A stretch of 22,221 nt of DNA from the IMG/VR virus record IMGVR_UViG_3300008262_000774, positions 1 to 22,221 of that record; one strand, given 5' to 3'. This document shows, one piece after another, positions 7,760-16,663 of the stretch. Within the stretch, counting starts at the first letter, position 1. Each line of letters opens with the position of its first letter. The notes under the pieces are model-generated. The model had not been told where the DNA came from. It searched no databases and saw nothing but the letters and a program-made list of their open reading frames with translations. The translations under genes were made by a program, and so were the position numbers. The DNA is from a virus.

Positions 7760-9331
7760 ATGGTTACACAAGTTAACAGCCTTGCCTCTCAACTAGCCTT
7801 TGTAGATAAAATACGAGGTAGAAGAAGATCTATAACTGAAACTATAAGATTAGTAAATTCTATTGCAGCAAACACTGCATACGTAGAACAATTTGGAGCA
7901 ATCGGTAATGGCACCACAGATGATTCTGCTGCATTTCAATCAGCGATTGATAGTCTTGGTACTACCGGCGGAAAGATAATTTTATCTAATGATAGGGTTT
8001 ATCGTATAGCATCAAATATAACGATCAAACCAAGTTGCCATCTTGAAGGGCAACAAAATATGATTGGTAGTAATGGTTATAATTATTTTACCAATTATAA
8101 TGCAATAGGTGGTTCTATTCGCTTAGATTCTAGAGCAACTATTAATATGAGATCTGGCTCTAGTATAAGCAAGATGTTGATTAGGCAAAGTAATTTAAAT
8201 TATCTAAGTCCTACTTCTTTTGCCGGAACAGCTATTACTATATCAGGATCCATAACTAATCTTGGTAATACTGCAATAGCCGCGGATGATACCAGTGTCA
8301 GCGATGTTATGATACTAGGATTTAATCAGGCGATTTTTGCGAATAACTCTCAGCGTTTGCGAGTTACCCAATGTAATATTGATTCTAATAACGGTATCCT
8401 AGTTAATTCCGCATATGATGTGCCTGTTATTAATCGTGTACATTGCTGGCCTTTTGCAACTATAGCAGCAGTAGCCAGAGGGTGGGCACCGAATCCTGGT
8501 GGTAACGCATTGACCAGAGTTGGTACTGCGTACAAGTTTCAGAATACTGTAGATTGGGGTAAAATTACTGATAGTTTTTCGTACGGATATCAACGAGGAT
8601 TTTGGGTAGATAGTAGTAATAGTTGCGAACTTACAGGTTGCGGCGCCGATAATGTACCCGAAGCCGGAGCTGGAGGTACAGGCCAAAGTGGAGATATTGG
8701 ATTCTTAGTTACAGGCGGTAGTACAGATACATTATTAACTAATTGCCAATCTGCAAGTAATGAAAAAGGGTTTTATATTAACACGTTGAACAATCTACCC
8801 ACTCAACTTACTAATTGCGTAGGTTGGTATAATAGAGACCATGGAGTACTAGTAGAAGGTGGCGATGTCACAGTACTTGGGGGAATTTATAGAAATAGTC
8901 AGTATGGAATTAAGGTTGATAGTGCTTCTAGTAATATAAATCTGCAGACAATTAGATTTAGCGATATTAGTACGAAACCTGTATTTAGTGCGGGGCCTTC
9001 CATAATTATGGAAGGAATTCATTTTGAAAATTGGACCAACAGTTCTCCTGCAATTTTCCCAACATCTAATATCACTGTTCCTGTTAGCAATGTACTAACT
9101 ATTCCGAATGAGGGCAAATTCTTTAACGTAACCAGTGCTAGCGGTTTGGGTAACGTACAATATGGATGGCCGGGTAGAACTGTAACTTTTAAATTTAATT
9201 CCAATATTATAGTGTTACAATCAACGGGCGATGCCGGAGGAATTAATTTGAAATCCACTGCAAATACTATGGTATTAACTAACGGCACCTTAACGATAGT
9301 TAGTGACGGTACTTCTTGGTATGAAACCTAA
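7760..9331 (+). CDS. Tail spike with pectate-lyase-type beta-helix
   Basis: 523 residues. Residues ~41-60 carry the hallmark start of the Pectate_lyase_3 superfamily (VEQFGAIGNGTTDDSAAFQS, then AIDSLGTTGGKIIL). About 350 residues of short turns rich in Asn, Ser and Gly follow (for example SNSCELTGCGADN, TDTLLTNCQSASNEKGFYI), as expected for a right-handed parallel beta-helix. The ~38-residue N-terminus (VDKIRGRRRSITETIRLVN) is probably the virion anchor. The last ~90 residues form a separate beta domain that may aid trimerisation. Such proteins are often spikes that bind or cut surface polysaccharide. Catalytic residues cannot be placed by eye, so depolymerase activity is unproven. Confidence 0.8.
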   Translation: MVTQVNSLASQLAFVDKIRGRRRSITETIRLVNSIAANTAYVEQFGAIGNGTTDDSAAFQSAIDSLGTTGGKIILSNDRVYRIASNITIKPSCHLEGQQNMIGSNGYNYFTNYNAIGGSIRLDSRATINMRSGSSISKMLIRQSNLNYLSPTSFAGTAITISGSITNLGNTAIAADDTSVSDVMILGFNQAIFANNSQRLRVTQCNIDSNNGILVNSAYDVPVINRVHCWPFATIAAVARGWAPNPGGNALTRVGTAYKFQNTVDWGKITDSFSYGYQRGFWVDSSNSCELTGCGADNVPEAGAGGTGQSGDIGFLVTGGSTDTLLTNCQSASNEKGFYINTLNNLPTQLTNCVGWYNRDHGVLVEGGDVTVLGGIYRNSQYGIKVDSASSNINLQTIRFSDISTKPVFSAGPSIIMEGIHFENWTNSSPAIFPTSNITVPVSNVLTIPNEGKFFNVTSASGLGNVQYGWPGRTVTFKFNSNIIVLQSTGDAGGINLKSTANTMVLTNGTLTIVSDGTSWYET

Positions 9332-9341
9332 GGTAAGATAA

Positions 9342-9674
9342 ATGGCTTCTACAAAAAATTTAGTAATAGATAAGGGAACTACTTTTGTCGAGTATATTAA
9401 TTATTTAGACAATAGTAAAAATCCTATATCTTTACAAGGTTATACCGTTGCGGGTCAAATGCGCAGATCGTTTTACACGGCAAATGCTATAACTTTCACT
9501 GCTAACATTGTTGATGCCGCAAATGGGAATGTTCAAATTTCTTTGACGGCGTCAGAAACAGCAAATATAAAAGATGGCAGATATGTGTATGATGTTGAGG
9601 CAACAAGCAATGCTACGGTTAAAAGAATAATAGAAGGTTTGGTAACAGTATACCCCGGAGTTACAAATGTCTAA
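9342..9674 (+). CDS. Conserved small virion protein of T4-like phages, role unknown
   Basis: 110 residues, with AAGG (9330-9333) eight bases before the ATG. The pattern DKGTTFVEYINYLDNSKNPI, then LQGYTVAGQMRRSFYT and IKDGRYVYDVEATSN, belongs by memory to a family of ~110-residue proteins found beside tail fibre genes or gp13 in marine T4-like phages. It looks like a single Ig-like or beta-sandwich domain. It overlaps gp13 by eight bases. A structural or fibre-accessory role is inferred from context. Confidence 0.65.
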   Translation: MASTKNLVIDKGTTFVEYINYLDNSKNPISLQGYTVAGQMRRSFYTANAITFTANIVDAANGNVQISLTASETANIKDGRYVYDVEATSNATVKRIIEGLVTVYPGVTNV

Positions 9675-10410
9675 GGTAACCAACAGAGAACAATTAAGAG
9701 ATTACTGCCTAAGAAGATTGGGTAGCCCTGTCATTGAAATTAACATTGACGATGATCAAATTGAAGATCGTATTGATGACGCATTCCAATTCTACAGAGA
9801 ATATCATTATGATGCAGTAGAATTAGTTTATTTGAAGCATGAAATTACTACAGAAAATTTAGCCAATGGCTATATTGAAATGAGCGATGCAGTTGTCGGA
9901 GTGAATAATATTTTTCCGTTTACTAATAAAACTACAGGAAATAATTTATTCAGCCTTCAATATCAAATTTTAATTAATGATCTTTACAGCCTAATGTCTA
10001 CAGATTTAATTTATTATTATCAGGTTAAAAGACATATTGAACTATTGAGTCAGCTTTTATCAGGAACTAAACCGATTAGATTCAATCGTCATATGAATAG
10101 ATTATTTGTAGATATGAGCTGGGATGATAATCTAGATGTAGGAGACTATATTATAGTAGAAGCATATCGAATCTTAGATCCCGAGACATATCGAGATGTT
10201 TACGATGATCGTTTCTTGAAGATGTATACTACTGCTTTAATTAAGAGACAATGGGGGGAGAATTTGAAGAAGTTCTCCGGAGTACAACTCCCTGCAGGAG
10301 TAACAATTAATGCAGATAAAATTTATGACGAAGCAGTCGTTGAATTAAAACAGATTGAAGATGATATGCAGTCTAGCTTCGAATTACCTGTGAACTTTTA
10401 TACAGGATAA
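9667..10410 (+). CDS. 13: Neck protein gp13 (head completion)
   Basis: 247 residues, shorter than T4 gp13 (309). The N-terminus is typical of environmental T4-like gp13: REQLRDYCLRRLGSPVIEIN, then DDDQIEDRIDDAFQFYREYH. The conserved C-terminal region includes YRILDPETYRDVYDDRFLKM and an ALIKRQWGENLKKFSGVQLP segment. gp13 joins gp14 at the portal vertex after packaging to close the head and accept the tail. The ATG lies inside the end of the preceding gene, with GGAG at 9656-9659. The gene is followed directly by gp14, as in T4. Confidence 0.9.
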   Translation: MSKVTNREQLRDYCLRRLGSPVIEINIDDDQIEDRIDDAFQFYREYHYDAVELVYLKHEITTENLANGYIEMSDAVVGVNNIFPFTNKTTGNNLFSLQYQILINDLYSLMSTDLIYYYQVKRHIELLSQLLSGTKPIRFNRHMNRLFVDMSWDDNLDVGDYIIVEAYRILDPETYRDVYDDRFLKMYTTALIKRQWGENLKKFSGVQLPAGVTINADKIYDEAVVELKQIEDDMQSSFELPVNFYTG

Positions 10411-10468
10411 TTATTAACAGGGTACATAGCAGAGTCTAATACCTGGTCAATAGAAAGTCAATACTTTT

Positions 10469-11212
10469 ATGCCTACAGTTAACCAATATTTTCAATCGGG
10501 AAGAAGTATTGGGGTTGCCTCTGAGCAAAACCTTTATGAGGATTTGATTATAGAATCCATGAAGATTTATGGGTTCGAGGTTTACTATCTACCTAGAAAA
10601 CCTGCAGGGTATGATGATATTCTAACTGAGAATACTGGAAATTATTATGAAAACGCATATCCCATTGAAATGTATATGGAAAATGTACAGGGGTTTCAGG
10701 GCGAGGGCGAACTGCTAACTAAGTTTGGTTTGGAAATTAGAGATTCGGCAAATTTTGTAGTTGCAAGAAAACGATGGTCGGAAACGATAGGTAGTACGGG
10801 CAACTCTATACTACCAGAAAGACCCGCTGAAGGAGATTTAATTTATTTTCCTTTAACCAAAGGTATTTTTGAGATACGAAAGGTTGATGGGCATGAACCT
10901 TTTTATCAGATAGGCAAGTTATACACATTCAAGTTATATTGCGAATTGATGCAGTTCTCCAATGAAAGATTTAATACAGGAGTTGCTGAGATAGATGAAA
11001 TTGCTGCAGGATTTGATCTTGGTGTTGATAATTTTGAGTTGGTACAAGAAAATGACGAAAGTATATTGCTTGAAACTAATGAGTTAACACCTATGATACA
11101 AGAAGGATATACTTCAGATAAACCGTTTGTTCTTGCAGATAATGAAAAATTCGAAAAAGAAAAAGATTCGGTTTTAGATTTTACTGAAAAAAATCCGTTT
11201 GGAGATATTTAA
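10469..11212 (+). CDS. 14: Neck protein gp14 (head completion)
   Basis: 247 residues, close to T4 gp14 (256). The start MPTVNQYFQSGRSIGVASEQ and the following NLYEDLIIESMKIYGFEVYY are characteristic of gp14 in T4-like phages. The middle (KFGLEIRDSANFVVARKRW) and the acidic C-terminus (DSVLDFTEKNPFGDI) also fit. It assembles with gp13 to form the neck. A 58-base gap (10411-10468) precedes it, and no good Shine-Dalgarno site is visible; an in-frame TAG at 10451 excludes an earlier start. The last base of its stop is the first base of the gp15 ATG. Confidence 0.9.
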   Translation: MPTVNQYFQSGRSIGVASEQNLYEDLIIESMKIYGFEVYYLPRKPAGYDDILTENTGNYYENAYPIEMYMENVQGFQGEGELLTKFGLEIRDSANFVVARKRWSETIGSTGNSILPERPAEGDLIYFPLTKGIFEIRKVDGHEPFYQIGKLYTFKLYCELMQFSNERFNTGVAEIDEIAAGFDLGVDNFELVQENDESILLETNELTPMIQEGYTSDKPFVLADNEKFEKEKDSVLDFTEKNPFGDI

Positions 11213-11958
11213 TGTTAGATCAAAGATACTATTGGGGAACAGTTAGAAAGGCAATCGTTGCGTTTGGTAATATGTTTAATAATATTACCATCGAAAAGAA
11301 GGGGCCTAATAATACAACTATTGTTCAAAGAGTACCCTTATCGTATTCTCCTAAACAAAAGTTTTTAGCAAGAATAAATCAACAACCAAATGTTGATAAA
11401 GCTAGCATGCAGGTAATTTTGCCTCGCATGGGGTTTGAAATGGTTGCAATGGATTATGATCCTAACAGAAAAATTAGTCCCCTGCAACAAACTAGATCTC
11501 TAAGTGGTTCTACAACTGCAAGTACTCAGTATGCACCTACTCCTTATAATCTTACAGTTTTACTTTACATCTATGCAAGAAATCAGGACGATGGTCTGCA
11601 AATAATAGAACAAATTTTACCGTATTTTAATCCTGATTATAATTTAACGTTAAAGGCAATACCCGAATTAAATATTCAGAATGATCTACCTATACTTTTA
11701 AATACTATAGGATTTGAGGATGATTATGAGGGAGATTTTACTACAAGAAGATCTGTAACTTGGACGTTGGGATTTACTGTAAAATTAAACTTCTATGGCC
11801 CTATTACCAAAACAGGAATCATCAAGAAAGTTATTGCAAATACTTTTGATAATAAGGATTTAACTAATCAAAGACAAAAAATTACTGTACAAACTAATCC
11901 TAATACTGCAAATGTATCTGATGATTATAGTTATTTAGAAGTGTTTGAAGATTTTTAA
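11212..11958 (+). CDS. 15: Proximal tail sheath stabiliser gp15
   Basis: 248 residues (T4 gp15 is 272). Diagnostic segments are LDQRYYWGTVRKAIVAFGNM, then FNNITIEKKG, ILPRMGFEMVAMDYDPNRK and a beta-rich C-terminus (RRSVTWTLGFTVKLNFYGP). gp15 forms a hexameric ring capping the head-proximal end of sheath and tube, stabilising the tail and connecting it to the neck. The ATG overlaps the gp14 stop (TAATG), and GGAG lies about eight bases upstream. Confidence 0.9.
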   Translation: MLDQRYYWGTVRKAIVAFGNMFNNITIEKKGPNNTTIVQRVPLSYSPKQKFLARINQQPNVDKASMQVILPRMGFEMVAMDYDPNRKISPLQQTRSLSGSTTASTQYAPTPYNLTVLLYIYARNQDDGLQIIEQILPYFNPDYNLTLKAIPELNIQNDLPILLNTIGFEDDYEGDFTTRRSVTWTLGFTVKLNFYGPITKTGIIKKVIANTFDNKDLTNQRQKITVQTNPNTANVSDDYSYLEVFEDF

Positions 11959-11960
11959 AA

Positions 11961-12386
11961 ATGAAAAACTTAAAAAAATTAGATTCGTTATTTGACCTTG
12001 ATCCGATGCCAGAATCATCTTCAGAATTAATTGTTCCTGAAAAAATGAATAGTAATAAATCATTGGATCAGGAGGATGACTATCAACTAGCAAGACAAAC
12101 TCTGAGAAAATTAATTCTAAAGGGGGATGATACTTTAGATAATTTAATAGAGTTATCTAAAAATTCTGAGACTCCGAGGCATTACGAAGTTGCTGGACAG
12201 TTTATCAAAACATTATCTGATGTGTCTAAAGACTTACTTGCACTCCAAAAACAAGTTAAGGATTTAGAAGTACAAGATTCTCCTAACCATATTAATACTC
12301 AGAATAACGTAGTATTTGCGGGGTCAACTAATGATCTTATGAAACTGCTAGGCAAAAAAGATAATGGCAAGTCAATCGACCAATAA
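11961..12386 (+). CDS. 16: Small terminase subunit gp16
   Basis: 141 residues, a little shorter than T4 gp16 (164). It sits between gp15 and gp17, as in T4. The central part is a helical core with coiled-coil character (YQLARQTLRKLILKGDDTLD, then an ALQKQVKDLEVQD segment), as expected for the ring-forming small terminase that recognises DNA and regulates gp17. The N-terminus is acidic, and the C-terminus (NDLMKLLGKKDNG) may contact gp17. Its last 23 bases overlap the gp17 start, implying coupled translation. The call rests on position, size and the recalled central motif. Confidence 0.85.
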   Translation: MKNLKKLDSLFDLDPMPESSSELIVPEKMNSNKSLDQEDDYQLARQTLRKLILKGDDTLDNLIELSKNSETPRHYEVAGQFIKTLSDVSKDLLALQKQVKDLEVQDSPNHINTQNNVVFAGSTNDLMKLLGKKDNGKSIDQ

Positions 12387-14040
12387 AAAGATTTCATACA
12401 ACGGTAATCCAAATCTAAAACAAATTGGAACCGTAATATCCTATACCTCTGAGCAGGTTGCGGAATTAATGAAATGTATTTCGGATCCAATTTATTTTAT
12501 AGAAACATATTGCCAAATTGTTTCTTTAGATAAGGGTTTAATCCCTTTTAAACTTTATGATTGCCAAAAACGAAAAGTAGATTTAATATTAAACAATCGT
12601 AGAGTTATATTAATGGAAGGTAGACAGCAGGGCAAAACAATTACGTCTGCTGCTTGTATACTTTGGTATACTTTATTCCAACCGAATAAAACGGTTGCTA
12701 TTCTAGCCAACAAGTCTGCCGCTGCTCGAGAAGTTCTTTATCGTTATGAGATGATGTATGAACTTCTTCCTATGTGGATGCAACAAGGTGTTAAGACATT
12801 TAACAAAGGTGATATTGAATTAGAAAATGGTTCAAGAATATTTACTGCGGCAACAAGTTCTTCGGGTATTCGAGGTAAATCTGTAAACTGGTTGTATATT
12901 GATGAAGCTGCAATTATTCCGAATAACGTAGCAGAGGACTTCTTCACTTCGGTTTATCCTGTAGTATCTGCGGGTGAAACTACAAAAATTCTTCTAACAT
13001 CTACTCCATTGGGATATAATCACTTCTGGAAATTCTGGAATGAAGCAGAGCAAGGGCTTAATGGATTCGTTCCAATGTTTATTCATTACAGCGAAATACC
13101 TGGCAGAGATGAAAAGTGGGCAGAAGAACAAAGATCTATTCTAGGTGAACTGAAATTTAATCAGGAAGTTCTATGTAAGTTCCTTGGATCATCTAACACA
13201 CTTATCAATCCTGATACGATTGGTAGAATGTCACATAAACAACCTATTCACACCTATGAGGGTTTGTCTGTTTATGAGGAACCTGAGGAAGAACATATCT
13301 ACATGCTAGTTGCAGATACTTCTAGAGGAGTCGGTGGAGATTATTGTGCATTCTCAGTAATGGATATCACTAAGTATCCATATCGTGTAGTTGCAAAGTA
13401 TAGAAATAATAGAATCAGTCCCTTATTATATCCGAATATAATTCATAAGGTTGCTAAGGATTTTAACAAAGCATATTGTTTAATAGAAATAAACGACAAC
13501 GGTCAGCAAGTCGCAGATTCTCTATATACCGATCTAGAATATGAAAATGTATTCTTTGTCGGAAGCAATTCAAAATCTGGGCAGTTTTTGTCCGGAGGGT
13601 TCTCACCTGGCGCTACACTTGGTGTAAGAACGACCAAACTGGTTAAGCGTTTAGGATGTACTGCCTTTAAGAGTCTCGTTGAAAATAATAAATTACTAAT
13701 CCATGATGCAGATATAATTAGTGAGATATCTACGTTCATAGAAGTTCGTGGACTCTATAAAGCGGATGAGGGATATCACGATGATCTGGTGATGACTCTG
13801 GTGCTATTTGCCTGGGCCACAAATGAGGCATTCTTTAAGGACTTGACGGATACTAATTTAAGAAAAATACTATATGAGGAACAGTTTAAACAAATTGAGG
13901 AGAATCTTACTCCATTTGGGGAACTAGATGAGGGTCCTACGGAGAGGACAACCGTAGAAATTGAAGCTGGGGATATGTGGTTCAAAGACGGTAGAGAAGA
14001 TATGAATAAAACTATACTAAATTGGCTGGAAAAAGTCTAA
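12364..14040 (+). CDS. 17: Large terminase gp17 (packaging ATPase and nuclease)
   Basis: 558 residues (T4 gp17 is 610). The ATPase domain shows Walker A GRQQGKT (residues 86-92), where T4-like phages commonly have RQLGKT or RQVGKS, Walker B WLYIDEA (Asp180, Glu181) and a coupling motif LLTSTP (210-215). The RNase H-like nuclease domain shows ADTSRGVGGDYCAF (Asp318), CLIEINDNG (Glu375) and YHDDLVMTL (Asp473/Asp474), a complete acidic set. The conserved opening YNGNPNLKQIG and VSLDKGLIPFKLYD also fit. The enzyme translocates DNA into the prohead through gp20 and makes the headful cut. The gene starts within gp16. After its TAA comes the only clear intergenic late promoter of the window. Confidence 0.96.
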   Translation: MASQSTNKKISYNGNPNLKQIGTVISYTSEQVAELMKCISDPIYFIETYCQIVSLDKGLIPFKLYDCQKRKVDLILNNRRVILMEGRQQGKTITSAACILWYTLFQPNKTVAILANKSAAAREVLYRYEMMYELLPMWMQQGVKTFNKGDIELENGSRIFTAATSSSGIRGKSVNWLYIDEAAIIPNNVAEDFFTSVYPVVSAGETTKILLTSTPLGYNHFWKFWNEAEQGLNGFVPMFIHYSEIPGRDEKWAEEQRSILGELKFNQEVLCKFLGSSNTLINPDTIGRMSHKQPIHTYEGLSVYEEPEEEHIYMLVADTSRGVGGDYCAFSVMDITKYPYRVVAKYRNNRISPLLYPNIIHKVAKDFNKAYCLIEINDNGQQVADSLYTDLEYENVFFVGSNSKSGQFLSGGFSPGATLGVRTTKLVKRLGCTAFKSLVENNKLLIHDADIISEISTFIEVRGLYKADEGYHDDLVMTLVLFAWATNEAFFKDLTDTNLRKILYEEQFKQIEENLTPFGELDEGPTERTTVEIEAGDMWFKDGREDMNKTILNWLEKV

Positions 14041-14113
14041 AAGCTGATAATTATAAATAAATAGAAATTCAAAATTATAGAGATATATCTATAAAATTAT
14101 CAAGGAGAAGAAG
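14041..14113 (+). promoter_or_regulatory. Late promoter and leader for the tail sheath operon
   Basis: The gap between gp17 and gp18 contains TATAAATA at 14052-14059, the exact T4 late promoter element read by the sigma factor gp55 with the gp33 co-activator and gp45 clamp. Transcription would start a few bases after the element, leaving a ~45-base AT-rich leader with the short palindrome AGATATATCT. A strong ribosome site, AAGGAG at 14102-14107, precedes the gp18 ATG. It likely drives high expression of sheath, tube and downstream head genes. Whether this phage uses T4-type late transcription is inferred from the motif. Confidence 0.75.
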
Positions 14114-16648
14114 ATGGCATTTCAGCTTTCACCTGGCGTTTTAGTTACCGAAGAGGATAGAAGCACGGTAGTTCCTTCGGTCGCAACTACTGCTGGAGCA
14201 TTTTCGGGAGCCTTTGTATGGGGGCCTGTTGGGGAAGTAACTACCGTAGATTCTGAGGGTAAGTTAGTAGAGATTTTTGGTAAACCGAATGATACAACTG
14301 CGGGATATTTTTTCACTGCAGCAAACTTTTTGTCGTATGGAAATAATTTGCAAGTTGTACGCAATGTTAATAGGGCATGAAATACTGCAACAGGAAATGT
14401 AACACTTACAGCGGAAGGACGACTTCTTTCAGTTGACATTTCGGAGCCAGGGTTTGGATATAGTACTCCTCCTACCGTATCTTTAACAGGGTTGAGTCCA
14501 TCAGCGACAACTGCAGTTCTAGGTGGCGGAAGAGTTGAGGAGATTAATGTAGTAAATTCTGGTAACAACTATACTACACTATCTAATATCGTAATACAGA
14601 ATCAAGATTCTACTTTTGCAAGTGCAAACTTAGATGTGCATTTTAAATTAAGAGACATTCAAATTAGTAACGGTGGAACTAATTACGGCCCTGCTGAGAC
14701 AGGGTGTAACGTAGTTATCAGCGGAGGCATTTTAGTTCCAGGTGGAGCTCATGCAACAGCAACACCGATCGTCACAGGAAATGTAATTACTGGTTTTACT
14801 ATTACCAGCAGCGGCAATGGTTATATTAGTGCACCCAATGTCATCATCAATCGTTTAGATGGCAACACCGGAACAGAAGCAGTCCTTACTGCTAATTTAG
14901 GATATGGTATTATCAACAAAATTACTGTTCTAAACAAAGGTGCGGGCGGATATAATTTTACACCTAACGTCACTATCAATAGAAATAACAGTTTAGGTGG
15001 AACTGTTGCAACTGCTAATGTGAGAATTGCAGCGCCAATTAATACCATTACCGTTAATGGTAATGTTACTATTAACTATGTTCCAAATGTAACAATTATT
15101 CCTGCAGCTGGAGATTTGCAATATATTACAAGTAATGCTGCAGCGATTGCCTCTCTTGGGTATAGTATAGCAAGTGTTAACGTAATAAACCCTGGTTCGG
15201 GCTATGATGATGCCCCAACTGTCTCAATCACAAGCCCTTCCGGAAACGCAAGCGCGACCGCAAGTGTAGTATTTGATGTACCATTAATTGAAAACTTCGA
15301 TGATTGGTTATCCAATCATAGTACTGGTGGATTTAGTTACGGTACATTTGCTGCTAAATACCCAGGTACTTTAGGCAACGGAATTAGAGTTTCTATGGCG
15401 GATGTTGCCACATATGATGGCTGGACATTCGCAGGTCAATTCAATTCTGCTCCTCGAACATCTGCTAGCGTATCTGCAAAAGGTGGAACGGATGACGAAT
15501 TACATGTGATAGTTATTGACGCATTTGGTACATGGACAGGTTCTCCGGGGGCAGTGCTTGAGAAATTCTCATTTTTATCTAAAGCTCAGGATGCGAAAAA
15601 TTCGGACCAATCTACAAACTATTACAAGGATGTGATATCCAATCAATCTAAGTATATTTGGGTAATAGACCACCCATCTGATACGACGAATTGGGGTTCC
15701 AGTGGTGCAGTTAATTATGACACTCTTACTTCGGTTTCTAATAGGCTGTTATCTGGCGGGGTATCTTCAGATGGCATATCTACCGCAAATGTTTTAGATG
15801 GATATAGTCTGTTCGCTAATGATGAATTATATGATGTTTCGTTGATTCCTATGGGACCAACAACAATTGCTGCTGCAGTTAATCAGGTAATTAACATTGC
15901 TGAAACTAGAAGAGATTGTGTAGTATTCTCGTCTCCTCCATATACAGATGTTGTTAATACTACAGGTCAAGCTACAAAAATTACCACATACAGAGATACT
16001 TTAACAAGTTCCTCATTTGCTGTTCTTGATTCGGGATGGAAGTATCAGTACGATAGATATAATGACAAGTACAGATATGTTCCTCTGAATGGAGATGTTG
16101 CTGGTCTTTCCGCAAGAACAGACTATATTGCGGATCCTTGGTTCTCTCCTGCGGGATATAATCGCGGTGTAATTAAGAACGTAGTTAAATTGGCTTGGTC
16201 TCCATCAAAGAATGATAGAGATACTCTTTACAAGAAGGGTGTAAATCCTGTAGTAACATTCCCAGGACAAGGCACATTGTTATTTGGTGATAAGACTCTT
16301 CTAGCAAGACCAAGTGCTTTTGATAGAATCAACGTTCGCAGATTGTTTATTGTATTAGAGAAAGCAATTGCTACTGCATCGAAGTTCCAATTGTTCGAGT
16401 TTAATGATAGTTTCTCGCAGGCACAGTTTAGAAATCTAGTTGAGCCATTCTTAAGAGACGTACAGGGACGTCGAGGTATTACAGATTTCCGTGTAGTATG
16501 TGATGATACAAATAACACACCTGCAGTAATTGATCGCAATGAATTTGTTGCAGACATTTTCATTAAGCCTGCAAGAGCAATCAACTTTATCCAGTTGAAT
16601 TTTATTGCTACAAGATCTGGTGTGTCTTTCGAAGAAGTAGGCGCTTAA
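14114..16648 (+). CDS. 18: Tail sheath gp18 with repeat insertion, interrupted by one in-frame TGA
   Basis: One frame of 844 codons, against 659 residues in T4 gp18. The N-terminus (FQLSPGVLVTEEDRSTVVPS, then FFTAANFLSYGNNLQVVRNV) and C-terminus (NDSFSQAQFRNLVEPFLRDV, then RAINFIQLNFIATRSGVSF) are classic sheath. TGA at 14378-14380 stops translation after 88 codons, yet the frame continues sheath-like to 16648. By the usual pattern after VVRxV the lost residue is probably Arg (CGA or AGA). Codons ~100-385 hold six or seven glycine/tyrosine beta repeats absent from T4. Sheath core resumes near IENFDDWLSNHSTGG and AKYPGTLGNGIRVS. The TTG at 14492 is internal. The sheath contracts around gp19 during injection and is essential, so a true null would be lethal; see findings. 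Confidence 0.9.
14378..14380 (+). other. In-frame TGA in the sheath gene
   Basis: The context is GTT AAT AGG GCA TGA AAT ACT GCA. Both flanks are in the same frame and both are sheath-like, so this is a single stop and not a frameshift. One base change (from CGA, AGA or GGA) restores the gene. Nothing else here reads TGA as an amino acid: Trp is TGG throughout, and three other genes end in TGA. Confidence 0.85.
14411..15265 (+). repeat. Glycine/tyrosine beta-repeat array inserted in the sheath protein
   Basis: Six clear copies of a unit of the form (I/V)xxVxVxxxGxGYxxxPxVxI, with some divergence. Cores are VDISEPGFGYSTPPTVSL, INVVNSGNNYTTLSNIVI, IQISNGGTNYGPAETGCNVVI, FTITSSGNGYISAPNVII, ITVLNKGAGGYNFTPNVTI and VNVINPGSGYDDAPTVSI. 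A seventh, weaker copy (ITVNGNVTINYVPNVTII) lies near 15043-15096. Each is followed by an Ala/Thr-rich strand such as ASATASV. This unit is widespread in large marine phage and bacterial structural proteins, likely as small beta modules. Confidence 0.8.
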
Positions 16649-16663
16649 TAGGAGTATAAAGAA

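Noticed and set aside
10411-10468. Possible hairpin or terminator between gp13 and gp14 (CAGGGTA ... TACCTG)
   Set aside because: Short imperfect stem with a bulge and long loop, no U-tract; not enough to support a regulatory element.
14122-14568. Reverse-strand open frame of 148 codons opposite the sheath
   Set aside because: No gene-like features or ribosome site; it mirrors the composition of the forward gene, and all convincing genes are on the + strand.
14492-16648. Separate 718-residue gene starting at TTG 14492
   Set aside because: It is in frame with 14114-14380, has no ribosome site, begins inside the repeat array, and lacks the sheath N-terminus.
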